Origin: Deltaproteobacteria bacterium
GTDB lineage: Bacteria; Myxococcota_A; Polyangia; JAAYKL01
Length of the DNA: 64,000 nucleotides
NCBI GenBank assembly: GCA_016935665.1
Contig: JAFGQN010000064.1
Location: forward strand, 1-64,000
Reading direction: 5' to 3'
Part shown: positions 34,749 through 42,888 of the stretch, piece after piece
Position numbering within the stretch: the first letter of the stretch is position 1
How the letters are laid out: each line of letters starts with the position of its first letter
Notes under the pieces: generated by a model
What the model was told of the DNA's origin: nothing
Seen by the model: the letters and a program-made list of their open reading frames with translations, nothing else
The model's database searches: none
Position numbers and translations under genes: made by a program

Positions 34749-36071
34749 ATGAAACTTAAATTGAAACTAATGAGCGTATGTGTTGCGTTGGCATTGTTTG
34801 GTACTGGCTGTGGTGGCGAATCACCCTCGAAGAAACCGGAAGAAGCGTCAACTCAAAAAGAGGCGGCAACCACTCAGACCAGTGCTGAAAATACGTCTGC
34901 AAAACCCGATGTGCCGAGTTCGGCATTGATATCGGAATTCGTGGGAAAACCCGGAAGAACGTTGCTGGTTACCCAATCCAACTTTGCACAGAATGATGAG
35001 GGAAAATTTGTCGTTCCAGACTCTGGCGAGCTGATTATGCTGCAACCTGCGGCTGGCGATTGGAAGGCGGAACATATCAGGGACACGGAATCCAATGTGT
35101 TTCACAAAGCGTTGCAATACGGTGGTGAAGGTATTTTTACAATTGGCGCCAATGAGGCGATGCTGAAGCAGTGGCAAAAAAAAGATGGAAAGTGGGGTGC
35201 GGACACGAAATGGCATCCGACGTTTGGTGGAAAGCATAATCGATTGAGAGATTTCGAAATGGCCGATTTCGATAAGGACGGCAAAAACGATTTTGCCATT
35301 GCCACCCACGATCAGGGGGTTGTTGCTGTGGCGTTCAACCGCGGCGAAAAATGGGACGTGCAGGAACTGGATCGCAAAGCCAATACCTTTGTTCACGAAA
35401 TTGAGATTGGCGATTTGGACAAAGATGGCAATCTGGAAGTATATGCCACGCCATCCATGCCCAATACCGCTTCTGGTGTAGATCAGGGCGGTGGTGTGGT
35501 TCGATACGAGTGGAATGGAAAAAGCTTTGATAAATCCGAAGTGGTTCACTATCAGACGCGCCATATCAAAGAAGTGCTGGTGGCCGACGTGGATGGGGAT
35601 GGTACACAGGAGCTGTACGCAGCATTGGAAGCGGAGATGGGCGAAAACTATTCCATCAGGACTCCTGTTGAAATTATGAGGTACGATATGAAGGATGGAA
35701 AATTCGTATCGAAAAAAGTGATTTCCATTAATGATCGATTTTGTCGGTTTCTCACTGCCGGCGATGTGGACGGCGACGGTAAAAATGAGCTGATTGCCGC
35801 AGCTTTCGCCGCCGGGGTCTGGGTGATGGAATACAGCGGGGGAGAATATAAAGGTGAGTGCATCGATAAAGCGTCGGGTGGTTTCGAGCATGCGGCCTAT
35901 CTGGCGGATATGAACGGCGATAATAAACTCGAGCTCTATGTGGCGGACGACAATGGTGGAGTGCTGAGGCAGTACATCTACAAAGACGGAAAGTATGATT
36001 CGCGCGTTATCTTTAAACGTCCCAATCCCAAATCCGCCATGGTATGGAATATCACAGTGGCTGATCTGTAA
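34749..36071 (+). CDS. FG-GAP/VCBS-repeat lipoprotein
   Basis: A 440-aa protein. The signal peptide ends in ALFGTGC (lipobox), followed by a Glu/Lys/Thr-rich linker. At least five propeller blades carry calcium-binding loops: DFDKDGKNDFA, DLDKDGNLEVYA, DVDGDGTQELYA, DVDGDGKNELIA and DMNGDNKLELYV. Such repeats form beta-propellers for binding on the cell surface. GGAGGAAAAA precedes this ATG; an in-frame TTG at 34728 after GAGGGGGACAG is an alternative start. It stands alone. Confidence 0.88.
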   Translation: MKLKLKLMSVCVALALFGTGCGGESPSKKPEEASTQKEAATTQTSAENTSAKPDVPSSALISEFVGKPGRTLLVTQSNFAQNDEGKFVVPDSGELIMLQPAAGDWKAEHIRDTESNVFHKALQYGGEGIFTIGANEAMLKQWQKKDGKWGADTKWHPTFGGKHNRLRDFEMADFDKDGKNDFAIATHDQGVVAVAFNRGEKWDVQELDRKANTFVHEIEIGDLDKDGNLEVYATPSMPNTASGVDQGGGVVRYEWNGKSFDKSEVVHYQTRHIKEVLVADVDGDGTQELYAALEAEMGENYSIRTPVEIMRYDMKDGKFVSKKVISINDRFCRFLTAGDVDGDGKNELIAAAFAAGVWVMEYSGGEYKGECIDKASGGFEHAAYLADMNGDNKLELYVADDNGGVLRQYIYKDGKYDSRVIFKRPNPKSAMVWNITVADL

Positions 36072-36614
36072 CCGCTTACTGGCATCCTTTCGGTCTTTCC
36101 ATTTTCTTCGACATTTTATTTACCTATCTGGGTTTTGGCGTTTTTATGGGAATTGTATTTCCATATTTTGCTGATTTTTTTGTAACGCGAAAACCCGGAA
36201 TGCATGGCGCGTTTATGGTTGCCTGCCTTTTGGCCGGACTGCGGATGGGGGCGCCACATTTCAGATGATGCGTGTGATGCTGAAAAAAAATTCATGCGTC
36301 TAAATGCTGCTGTTTTGGCTGGCAGGGCTGGCGAACATGGAAAGGTTTTCTTTGTGGTCGCATGAGAAGTGAGGCAGTTGGCATCACAAACCAAAGCCGC
36401 CACCGTTCTGGTTCAACTAAACCGGTTTGGGTACGTCTGCGAAATGAATCTTCGCAGATGACTGGGTGACATGCCTGCGGATTGATAGTATCTTTTAAGT
36501 CGTTGTTGTTTCTGCTGAATTTTTTGAAAGACGTTATTTGTGTCGGCTTGTGTTAAGAAAAAGCCACGAGAATCGTTATTGTGGAGGATGAAACAGCTTG
36601 CTGGAGTGTAAATA
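36072..36614. other. Low-coding gap with a membrane-protein remnant
   Basis: A 543-bp stretch. Bases about 36074-36265 hold the remnant listed separately. Bases 36270-36614 contain no protein-like frame and no clear ribosome site for the following TTG-started gene. Confidence 0.4.
36074..36265 (+). pseudogene. Possible remnant of the N-terminus of a membrane sensor
   Basis: The plus-strand frame reads a hydrophobic segment (FTYLGFGVFMGIVFPYFADF), then FFVTRKPGM and a second hydrophobic stretch MVACLLAG, before a TGA at 36263. The pattern GxxMGxxFPxxAxFFVxxKPGM occurs at the N-terminus of some bacterial HAMP-containing sensors and diguanylate cyclases, from memory. No start codon or ribosome site is evident and nothing follows in frame, so it looks like a truncated relic. 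Weak evidence. Confidence 0.3.
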
Positions 36615-37271
36615 TTGAAATTTGCAATTGTAAATGGTCGAAAAACCGAAGCCGCCAGTGGGGAACAGGGGACCTGCCTTCATTGCTCATCCCGGATGGT
36701 TGCGCGCCCGGGTCAGGGGGGGATCTGGCAGTGGGTCCACGTAGAAGGTTCTCCCTGCGATCCCTGGCTGGAGGCGGAGACCCGATGGCATCGGCAATGG
36801 AAATCGCGATTTCCCGCGGATTGGCAGGAAGTCCCCCACGCCGATCCCGCCTCTGGGGAATGTCATATTGCAGACGTGAAAACCGGGTCCGGACTCATCC
36901 TCCGGTTTCAGCATTCGCTGCTTCAGCCAACCGACTGCAACTGCAGAGAAGATTTTTATGGACGAATGGTCTGGGTGGTCAACGGGCGGCGCTCAGAGGT
37001 GGACGCGAGTTGTTTCAATCTGGGACTAAAGGGGCTGATTGGCACTGAGCCGATTGCCTACCGCCTGCATTGGCACGGACGCGGTCAGCTGTTGCGCAAC
37101 TGGAGCGACGCCAGTGCGGCAGTATACCTTGATTTTGGAGCCGATATCCTCTGGCAACTGGTGCAGTATGACTCCCCGCGCAAAATGGGCGTCGTGGGGC
37201 CGGTTCCCAGACAAATGTTTGTCGATGATTGTATAAACGGGGCGGATATTCGAACTGTTATCGCGAGATAA
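36615..37271 (+). CDS. CoiA-like (competence protein) family protein
   Basis: A 218-aa protein. N-terminal CLHCSSRM is a zinc-finger-like CxxC, then ETRWHRQWKSRFP, HIADVK, FQHSLL and REDFYGRMVWVVNG follow in the order seen in CoiA family proteins. CoiA relatives have a PD-(D/E)xK nuclease-like core, typically ADVxT...GxxIEFQHS. D87 and Q99 are kept, but position 97 is Arg where the usual Glu stands. The protein may be catalytically inactive or use a different residue. The start is TTG with no strong ribosome site. No competence gene is near. Confidence 0.75.
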   Translation: MKFAIVNGRKTEAASGEQGTCLHCSSRMVARPGQGGIWQWVHVEGSPCDPWLEAETRWHRQWKSRFPADWQEVPHADPASGECHIADVKTGSGLILRFQHSLLQPTDCNCREDFYGRMVWVVNGRRSEVDASCFNLGLKGLIGTEPIAYRLHWHGRGQLLRNWSDASAAVYLDFGADILWQLVQYDSPRKMGVVGPVPRQMFVDDCINGADIRTVIAR

Positions 37272-37483
37272 AGGTCGAGCCGATTACGCGAGTACGCCGC
37301 ATTTTCACGCTATCTCATCAACATCTCTTTGCCCAATCCTGATTTTCACCGGGCCGTTGCGCTGATTTACCGATGGCCATGCAGCGATGGCCGATGGGGC
37401 AGTGCCTCCGGAAGACATACGGATTAAGTTTGCTGTGTTGGCGGAGAATCGCCTCCTGTCTTTTTACCTGGAAGGAGAAAATC

Positions 37484-38254
37484 ATGCATCAATATACATA
37501 TACATACGCTGAGTGTGGGTCCCACCGCAAACACGGTCAAGGACGGTCGAAACGGTGTGACGAAAAGAGGGGAGGGTTCTGTTTCTCCTTCCTGCTTATT
37601 GGAACCGGTGTTTTATTTCTGTTAAGTCATCTCGATATGCTGGGTGGATATACGGTGTCTCAATTCTGGCCACTGCTGCTGGTGCTGCCTGCCATTTCCG
37701 GTCTGATTCGTTCCTGCAGCCGGTCCGGACGCATTTTTTCGGCGCTGGTATTTGTGTTCGCCAGTATGGCTCTTGTAAATAGTCTGCGGTTAATGGTGGT
37801 GCCGTGGGATGTGATTTGGCCTGTGACCGTGGTCGTGCTGGGGGCGTCCACGCTGGCATGGGTGGCGTTGTCGCCGCGTAAAAAGACGCGATTCGCCATT
37901 CCCGACGCCGTGGCTTCGGATTCGGAATTGCTGCAGACTCGAATCGTATGCGGCGGAAATGAGGAAGATTTTGGCAGTGCCGAATTTAAAGGCGGCGTCG
38001 TGGACATCTTTATGGGGGGCTACGAATTGGACCTTCGCGCCGCGCAGATGGCGTCCGCGTCGGCGGAATTGTTTGTAAAGATAAAGCTGGGAGGCGTTAA
38101 GCTCCGAGTGCCTCAAAACTGGAAAGTGACCATCGATGGGGAGACGTTTATGGGGCAAATAGGTGATGATACGTCCAATCGCGACGTGGAAATAACAAAC
38201 GAGCTTAAGATTACGGCTCTGGTTCGCCAGGGTGCGCTGGAGATAGAGAATTGA
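37484..38254 (+). CDS. LiaF-like membrane protein (first copy)
   Basis: A 256-aa protein. After a Cys/His/basic N-terminus come four hydrophobic segments (about 30-130: FLLIGTGVLFLL, FWPLLLVLPAIS, ALVFVFASMAL, VIWPVTVVVLG), then a cytoplasmic beta-rich domain (about 150-256) with GGVVDIFMGGYELDLRAA and LGGVKLRVPQNW, as in LiaF C-terminal domains. LiaF restrains envelope-stress two-component systems in Firmicutes. AAGGAGAAAATC precedes the ATG, which is chosen over the upstream in-frame start. It leads an apparent operon with a second LiaF-like gene and a LytS/LytTR pair. Confidence 0.85.
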   Translation: MHQYTYTYAECGSHRKHGQGRSKRCDEKRGGFCFSFLLIGTGVLFLLSHLDMLGGYTVSQFWPLLLVLPAISGLIRSCSRSGRIFSALVFVFASMALVNSLRLMVVPWDVIWPVTVVVLGASTLAWVALSPRKKTRFAIPDAVASDSELLQTRIVCGGNEEDFGSAEFKGGVVDIFMGGYELDLRAAQMASASAELFVKIKLGGVKLRVPQNWKVTIDGETFMGQIGDDTSNRDVEITNELKITALVRQGALEIEN

Positions 38255-38342
38255 GTTGTTCGCCGAGAGAAATCGTCGATTCACCGAAACTGGACGGGGT
38301 GGGGGGATTTTTATATAAGACTATGATCTGATGGAGTGTGAA

Positions 38343-39089
38343 ATGACAAACGAAGAAAAATCATACAAGCGAAACAGCTGTGGTTCCAAAAAGGGCGGCG
38401 GATTGTTTATGGGTGGGGCGATGATGCTGTTTGGCACGGCCTTTCTGCTGGAACACACCGGGTATCTGGGTGATATTTCGGCGTGGCAATTGTGGCCGGG
38501 AATTCTGATTTGGGGCGGCTTTTTGAAAATGGTGGGAAAGACCCGCTGTGGTGGCAGTATCGTGGGAGGACTTGTGCTTTTATCGCTGGGCGGCGCGCTG
38601 CTGGCCAACAATTTTGGTATCATCGACCTGCGTTGGTCGGTGATTTGGCCGGCATTACTGATACTGTTTGGCGTTCTGATTTTTATTGCGACCATTCGAA
38701 CCCCTGGCCGCCGCAAAAACCGAGAGAGCGCCGAACCCACACATCTTGAAAATACCTTTGACACCAATCTTGTGATGGGAGGCAGAGAGGACGAAATTCA
38801 TTCGAAGGAATTTGAGAGTGGCAATATCTCTGTCATTATGGGCGGGCTGGAACTGGATATGCGCAATGCCGAGATTAAGGGCGAGGAAGCGGTTTTATCC
38901 ATGCGCCTCATCATGGGGGGAGTGGAATTGTGGGTCCCTGAGCATTGGGAAATCATTTCCAGAGTTTCTCCGATTATGGGCGGGGTCGAGAACAAGACGC
39001 GCCGCAGGGTGGTCTCGGATGACATGCCGGTCAAACGCCTCATCATCGATGGCAATATTGTTATGGGTGGGATAGAACTTCAGAATTGA
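38343..39089 (+). CDS. LiaF-like membrane protein (second copy)
   Basis: A 248-aa protein with four hydrophobic segments (about 15-120; LWPGILIWGGF and VIWPALLILFGVL are family-like) and a C-terminal LiaF-type domain with repeated MGG turns (VIMGGLELDMRNA, LIMGGVELWVP, PIMGGVENKT, NIVMGGIELQN). It resembles the preceding gene in layout, consistent with duplication. The start is the second ATG, six bases after TGGAG. It ends at the start of the sensor kinase gene, so translation may be coupled. Confidence 0.88.
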   Translation: MTNEEKSYKRNSCGSKKGGGLFMGGAMMLFGTAFLLEHTGYLGDISAWQLWPGILIWGGFLKMVGKTRCGGSIVGGLVLLSLGGALLANNFGIIDLRWSVIWPALLILFGVLIFIATIRTPGRRKNRESAEPTHLENTFDTNLVMGGREDEIHSKEFESGNISVIMGGLELDMRNAEIKGEEAVLSMRLIMGGVELWVPEHWEIISRVSPIMGGVENKTRRRVVSDDMPVKRLIIDGNIVMGGIELQN

Positions 39090-39106
39090 TTTCTGGAAAG
39101 CCTGGA

Positions 39107-40156
39107 ATGGAAGCGTTATTTAAAGACAAGTCTACGCTGGGATTTTTTATTGCCTGGATTCCCCTGACCGCACTGGTGGGTGTGCTGCTTCATGTGAAGG
39201 AGTTGTCGTGGATGCAATCGACCATTCTGGCCATCTGTTTCGGCGTTCCAATGGCCATCGCGTCGGCCAGTTCTCAATATATGTGCCGTGTGTTGCCCCT
39301 GCGCCGTTCCCGATTGACACAGGTCATTCCAGCGCTGGTTGGCGCATGCATCGTGGTTTCGGGGGGATGGACTGCTGCTTTTTACAGCGTATGCCGCACC
39401 GCACAATGCATTCCGGCACACAAGCTGGACGATGTCACATTGCTGTTGTTTATGATGGGAGACGCCTATTTTGCTTTTTCGCTGGTGTTGCATTATCTGC
39501 TGATAGCCGTGGCACAAACACGCGATGCGGAAAAACGGGCACATGAGGCCAGAGTGCTTGGACGGGAAGCGGAGCTGAGGGCGCTACGGGCTCAGGTGAA
39601 TCCTCACTTCCTGTTCAACAGTCTGAATTCCGTTGCGGCGCTGGTGTCCATCAGTTCCGAACGCGCCAGAGAAATGGTGCTTCTTTTAAGTGATTTTTTT
39701 CGCAGTACGCTGGCATTTGGGAAGCAGGAAACCGTCACATTGGGCGAAGAGCTGATGCTTGTTGACAAGTATCTGCAGATTGAAGCCGTGCGTTTTGGAG
39801 ATCGCATGGAAATAGACAGCGAAGTGGATGTGCGCTGCAATACGCTTGAATTGCCGCCCCTCCTGCTGCAGCCATTGTTCGAGAACGCTGTGAAACACGG
39901 CGTGTCCAGCAGCGTGGATACGGTGACCATCCGGACCCGCGTCAAGCGTGTTGACAATACGGTTCAAATTGTGATTTCCAATGAATACGATGAGGATGCG
40001 GCGCCTCGGCGCGGAACGCATACGGGGCTTTCCACCACAAGAGAGCGCGTGAAGCGATTTTTTGGTGAGAGCGCAAAGATTACGGCAACTCGGCAAAGCG
40101 GTGTTTTTAAGGTAGATCTGGCGCTGCCGGCAAAAGACGAGGAGAAACAGAAATGA
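39107..40156 (+). CDS. LytS/YehU-type sensor histidine kinase
   Basis: A 349-aa kinase with four hydrophobic segments (about 10-140) that would form the sensor part. The His_kinase domain motif NPHFLFNSLNS has its phospho-acceptor His near 166, and the ATPase has LLQPLFENAVKHG and the GLSTTRERVKRFFG tail; the usual DxGxG box is replaced by SNEYDEDA-like sequence, as is common in this family. No dedicated ligand domain is present, so sensing may be within the membrane or through the LiaF-like partners. GGAAAG lies six bases before the ATG; an in-frame TTG at 39086 would overlap the previous stop. Its end overlaps the regulator gene (ATGA). Confidence 0.93.
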   Translation: MEALFKDKSTLGFFIAWIPLTALVGVLLHVKELSWMQSTILAICFGVPMAIASASSQYMCRVLPLRRSRLTQVIPALVGACIVVSGGWTAAFYSVCRTAQCIPAHKLDDVTLLLFMMGDAYFAFSLVLHYLLIAVAQTRDAEKRAHEARVLGREAELRALRAQVNPHFLFNSLNSVAALVSISSERAREMVLLLSDFFRSTLAFGKQETVTLGEELMLVDKYLQIEAVRFGDRMEIDSEVDVRCNTLELPPLLLQPLFENAVKHGVSSSVDTVTIRTRVKRVDNTVQIVISNEYDEDAAPRRGTHTGLSTTRERVKRFFGESAKITATRQSGVFKVDLALPAKDEEKQK

Positions 40157-40902
40157 ATCAGTCAGTGATTAATGCCGTTGTAGTGGACGATGAACACCTG
40201 GCGAGGGAGTACTTGAAGGAAATGCTGAAGGAGCATCCTCAGGTGAATGTGGTGGCAGAGTGTAAAAACGGTTTCGAAGCGGTTAAGGCGGTGGCAGAAC
40301 ACAACCCGGATTTGATTTTTCTCGATATACAGATGCCAAAGCTGGATGGGTTCGAAGTGCTGGAACTGATTGACCGGAATGATATTGCCGTGGTGTTCGC
40401 CACTGCGTATGATCAGTATGCATTGAAAGCATTTGACTCTCATGCGGTGGATTACCTCCTGAAACCGTATTCCAAAGAGCGACTGGCCAGCGCTATTGAA
40501 AAAGTGTCCAGGAACATTGGGACGCCGTTGCCGGAGATGGGGCAATTGCGTGCCACCGATGAGGCAGGACCAGAAATCCTCAGTCGAATCGTGGTAAAAG
40601 ATGGCAGCAAAATTGAAGTGATACCGGTGAATGATGTGGATTACATTCTGGCCGAAGATGATTACGTCAACATTCACTATGGCAAACAGAGCATTTTGAA
40701 GCACCAGACCCTTTCCAGCCTTGAACAGAGTCTGGATAGCGACCGGTTTATTCGCCTCCATCGCTCATCTATCGTTAACATCGACCGGGTGGAGCGGATT
40801 GAACTGCTGGCAAAGGATAAATATATTGCGATTCTTAAAGATCGCACCGAACTGCGCATTTCTCGCAGCGGCCATCGCCGTCTGAAGGAAGTCATTTCCT
40901 GA
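40153..40902 (+). CDS. LytTR-family response regulator
   Basis: A 249-aa regulator: receiver (1-120; D12/D13, D58, T84, K104) and LytTR DNA-binding domain (about 145-247; DYILAEDDYVNIHY, RLHRSSIVNI). LytTR proteins bind DNA through a beta-fold, not an HTH. It overlaps its kinase by four bases and completes the LiaF-LiaF-kinase-regulator set. Likely targets include its own operon; no binding repeats are confidently visible. Confidence 0.95.
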   Translation: MNQSVINAVVVDDEHLAREYLKEMLKEHPQVNVVAECKNGFEAVKAVAEHNPDLIFLDIQMPKLDGFEVLELIDRNDIAVVFATAYDQYALKAFDSHAVDYLLKPYSKERLASAIEKVSRNIGTPLPEMGQLRATDEAGPEILSRIVVKDGSKIEVIPVNDVDYILAEDDYVNIHYGKQSILKHQTLSSLEQSLDSDRFIRLHRSSIVNIDRVERIELLAKDKYIAILKDRTELRISRSGHRRLKEVIS

Positions 40903-41046
40903 ATAATTACAAATCGTTATCTGGTTATGTCGGGGGGTGACGCCATAAAGTTCACCATTCTTTGTGATTATTCCGTCCTGTCCTGAGAAAATCGATTCAT
41001 ATTAAGTAATTCCGGGAGGAATCACCTGGACGATTAGGAGGACACC

Positions 41047-42447
41047 ATGAAACGGAGTTTTGTAGTTATCTCATTCTTACTGCTGTTTGTTTTGACAGGC
41101 TGCAAGGACGATGAGAAGAAAAAAGAAAACGTGTGCGTTAAACAGGGGGATTCCTGTGAGGATGGCAAAATCTGCGAAATGTACGAAAACGGCCAGCTTC
41201 AATGTGCAGCCCCGGTTTGGATTAAGGGCACGGTGACCAGCAGTATGGACGGCGCCGCGATTGCGGGGGCACACGTCCAGGCACGGGATGCCAACGGGGC
41301 CGCCACCGGCACATCGGCTGTGACCGCTCAGGACGGCAGTTATTCGGTTCAGGTTTCTGCGGTGCGCGCCAGCGATGGCAGTCCGGTGCAGACCGAGATT
41401 ACATTGGCCGCTCAGGCGCAGGGATATGATTTGTTTCCCACCGCCGTCAGACCGGCATTGCCGGTTGATTTATCCACATCGCAGCCGGACGCGGAAGCCA
41501 ATGGCAATGTGGTGATCAATGCCATCACTGCGATTGTGTTGATGCCGCTGCCCGGAGATGTTTCCCAAAACGGATTAATATCCGGTGATTTTGGAGGCGA
41601 TGATTGCGCAGGCGTACTGGTGGTGGCAGAGAGCGACAGTGCGGGGTATGTGGGATATTCAAACGCCGATTGCGAGTATACCATTTTTAACGTTCCGGCT
41701 GGAACATACACTGTATCGGGATACGCGGCCGGCGTTCAGGGAACATCCACTGTTCAAACGGTCGCTGCGGGAGCGGAAACCACTGGCGCTGACCTTGTGG
41801 TTTCAACTGCACCACTCAGCACAATCACGGGCATGGTGAGTATTGTCAATGCGCCGGGAGACGCGATCACCTCGGTGATTCTGGTGGTGGAGAGTACTTT
41901 TATTGAGGGTGCTGCTCAGGTCCAGGTCCCTCGCGGGTTGAGAGCGGACAATGTCACCGGCGCGTTTTCATTTGAGAATGTACCGGACGGGAAATACGTC
42001 GTGCTGGCAGCGTATGAAAATGACAATCTGGTCAGAGATCCCGACGTGGGCATTGGCGGGACGTCCATTGTTCACATTGAGGTGCCCAATCCGACTACCG
42101 GCAATACGATAGCCCTGTCGGAGGGGTTCAAAGTCACCGAGGCGCTGAATGTGGTATCCCCGGGAGCCGAAGTGCCCGAGCAGGTGACCGCCGACAATCT
42201 GACATTCGTATGGATGGATGATTCTTCTGAGAAGAGTTACGACATCAAGGTCATTGATGCGTTGGGAAATCAGATTTGGGAAACAACGATAGACGGTGTC
42301 TCCGGTGGAGATGGGACTGCTTCAGTCCCATACGGCGGACCCGCATTGACACCGGGAATGTATTATCAGTTTAAAGTGATCTCCATTAATAACTCCGGCA
42401 ATCCCATTAGCACCACCGAAGACCTCAAAGGCGTATTTTATCTGTAG
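41047..42447 (+). CDS. Lipoprotein with carboxypeptidase-regulatory-like repeats
   Basis: A 466-aa protein. The signal peptide ends VLTGC (lipobox). A short cysteine pair motif (VCVKQGDSCEDGKICE) follows. Then come carboxypeptidase-regulatory-like/Ig-like beta modules: IKGTVTSSMDGAAIAGAHV, a module with NVPAGTYTVSGYA, ITGMVSI...NVPDGKYVVLAAY, and a C-terminal FN3-like module (FVWMDDSSEKSYDIKV). These are structural, surface-exposed domains; no catalytic residue is evident. AGGAGGACACC precedes the ATG. It stands alone. Confidence 0.85.
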   Translation: MKRSFVVISFLLLFVLTGCKDDEKKKENVCVKQGDSCEDGKICEMYENGQLQCAAPVWIKGTVTSSMDGAAIAGAHVQARDANGAATGTSAVTAQDGSYSVQVSAVRASDGSPVQTEITLAAQAQGYDLFPTAVRPALPVDLSTSQPDAEANGNVVINAITAIVLMPLPGDVSQNGLISGDFGGDDCAGVLVVAESDSAGYVGYSNADCEYTIFNVPAGTYTVSGYAAGVQGTSTVQTVAAGAETTGADLVVSTAPLSTITGMVSIVNAPGDAITSVILVVESTFIEGAAQVQVPRGLRADNVTGAFSFENVPDGKYVVLAAYENDNLVRDPDVGIGGTSIVHIEVPNPTTGNTIALSEGFKVTEALNVVSPGAEVPEQVTADNLTFVWMDDSSEKSYDIKVIDALGNQIWETTIDGVSGGDGTASVPYGGPALTPGMYYQFKVISINNSGNPISTTEDLKGVFYL

Positions 42448-42888
42448 CCCTCGCCGTTCATTTGTTTAAACGGTCTGATTGGACACATTTCGCAATTTTA
42501 TTCTGGTTGCGAATCATTGTTGTACCCAATTAACGTTGATGTTACTTAAGGTGCAGGAACGCTAAACGTGATTTTACGGTTCGCAACTTCGGTGGCCCTC
42601 AGGGGATATGTGGAGAATGAAGGCTTCTTTTTTTGCATTCGCCAGAGCGGAGAGTTGTCTTTGGGAACCGCTGGAATTGCCGAAAATAGTGTTACTTTCG
42701 TTCAAATTCTTATATATAAAGGGATCATTGCGCGCAAGCGTTTAGAAAAAAGATGAGCGAAAGGTATCAAATAGTTGATACGCGCTGAGTGGGGGAGATT
42801 CGGTAAATGCGGTAGCGCATTGGCCACAGGATTTCTTAAAGGAGAATTCCTGCTCGTTGTTTGAACACCGTCGGAGAAAGGATTTCTG
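42448..42888. other. Intergenic gap
   Basis: A 441-bp stretch without a supported gene. A 62-codon frame at 42568-42756 has no family or ribosome site. It is AT-rich at 42690-42770 and probably carries the promoter of the cysteine-rich lipoprotein, whose GAGAAAGGATTTCTG site is at its end. Confidence 0.5.
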
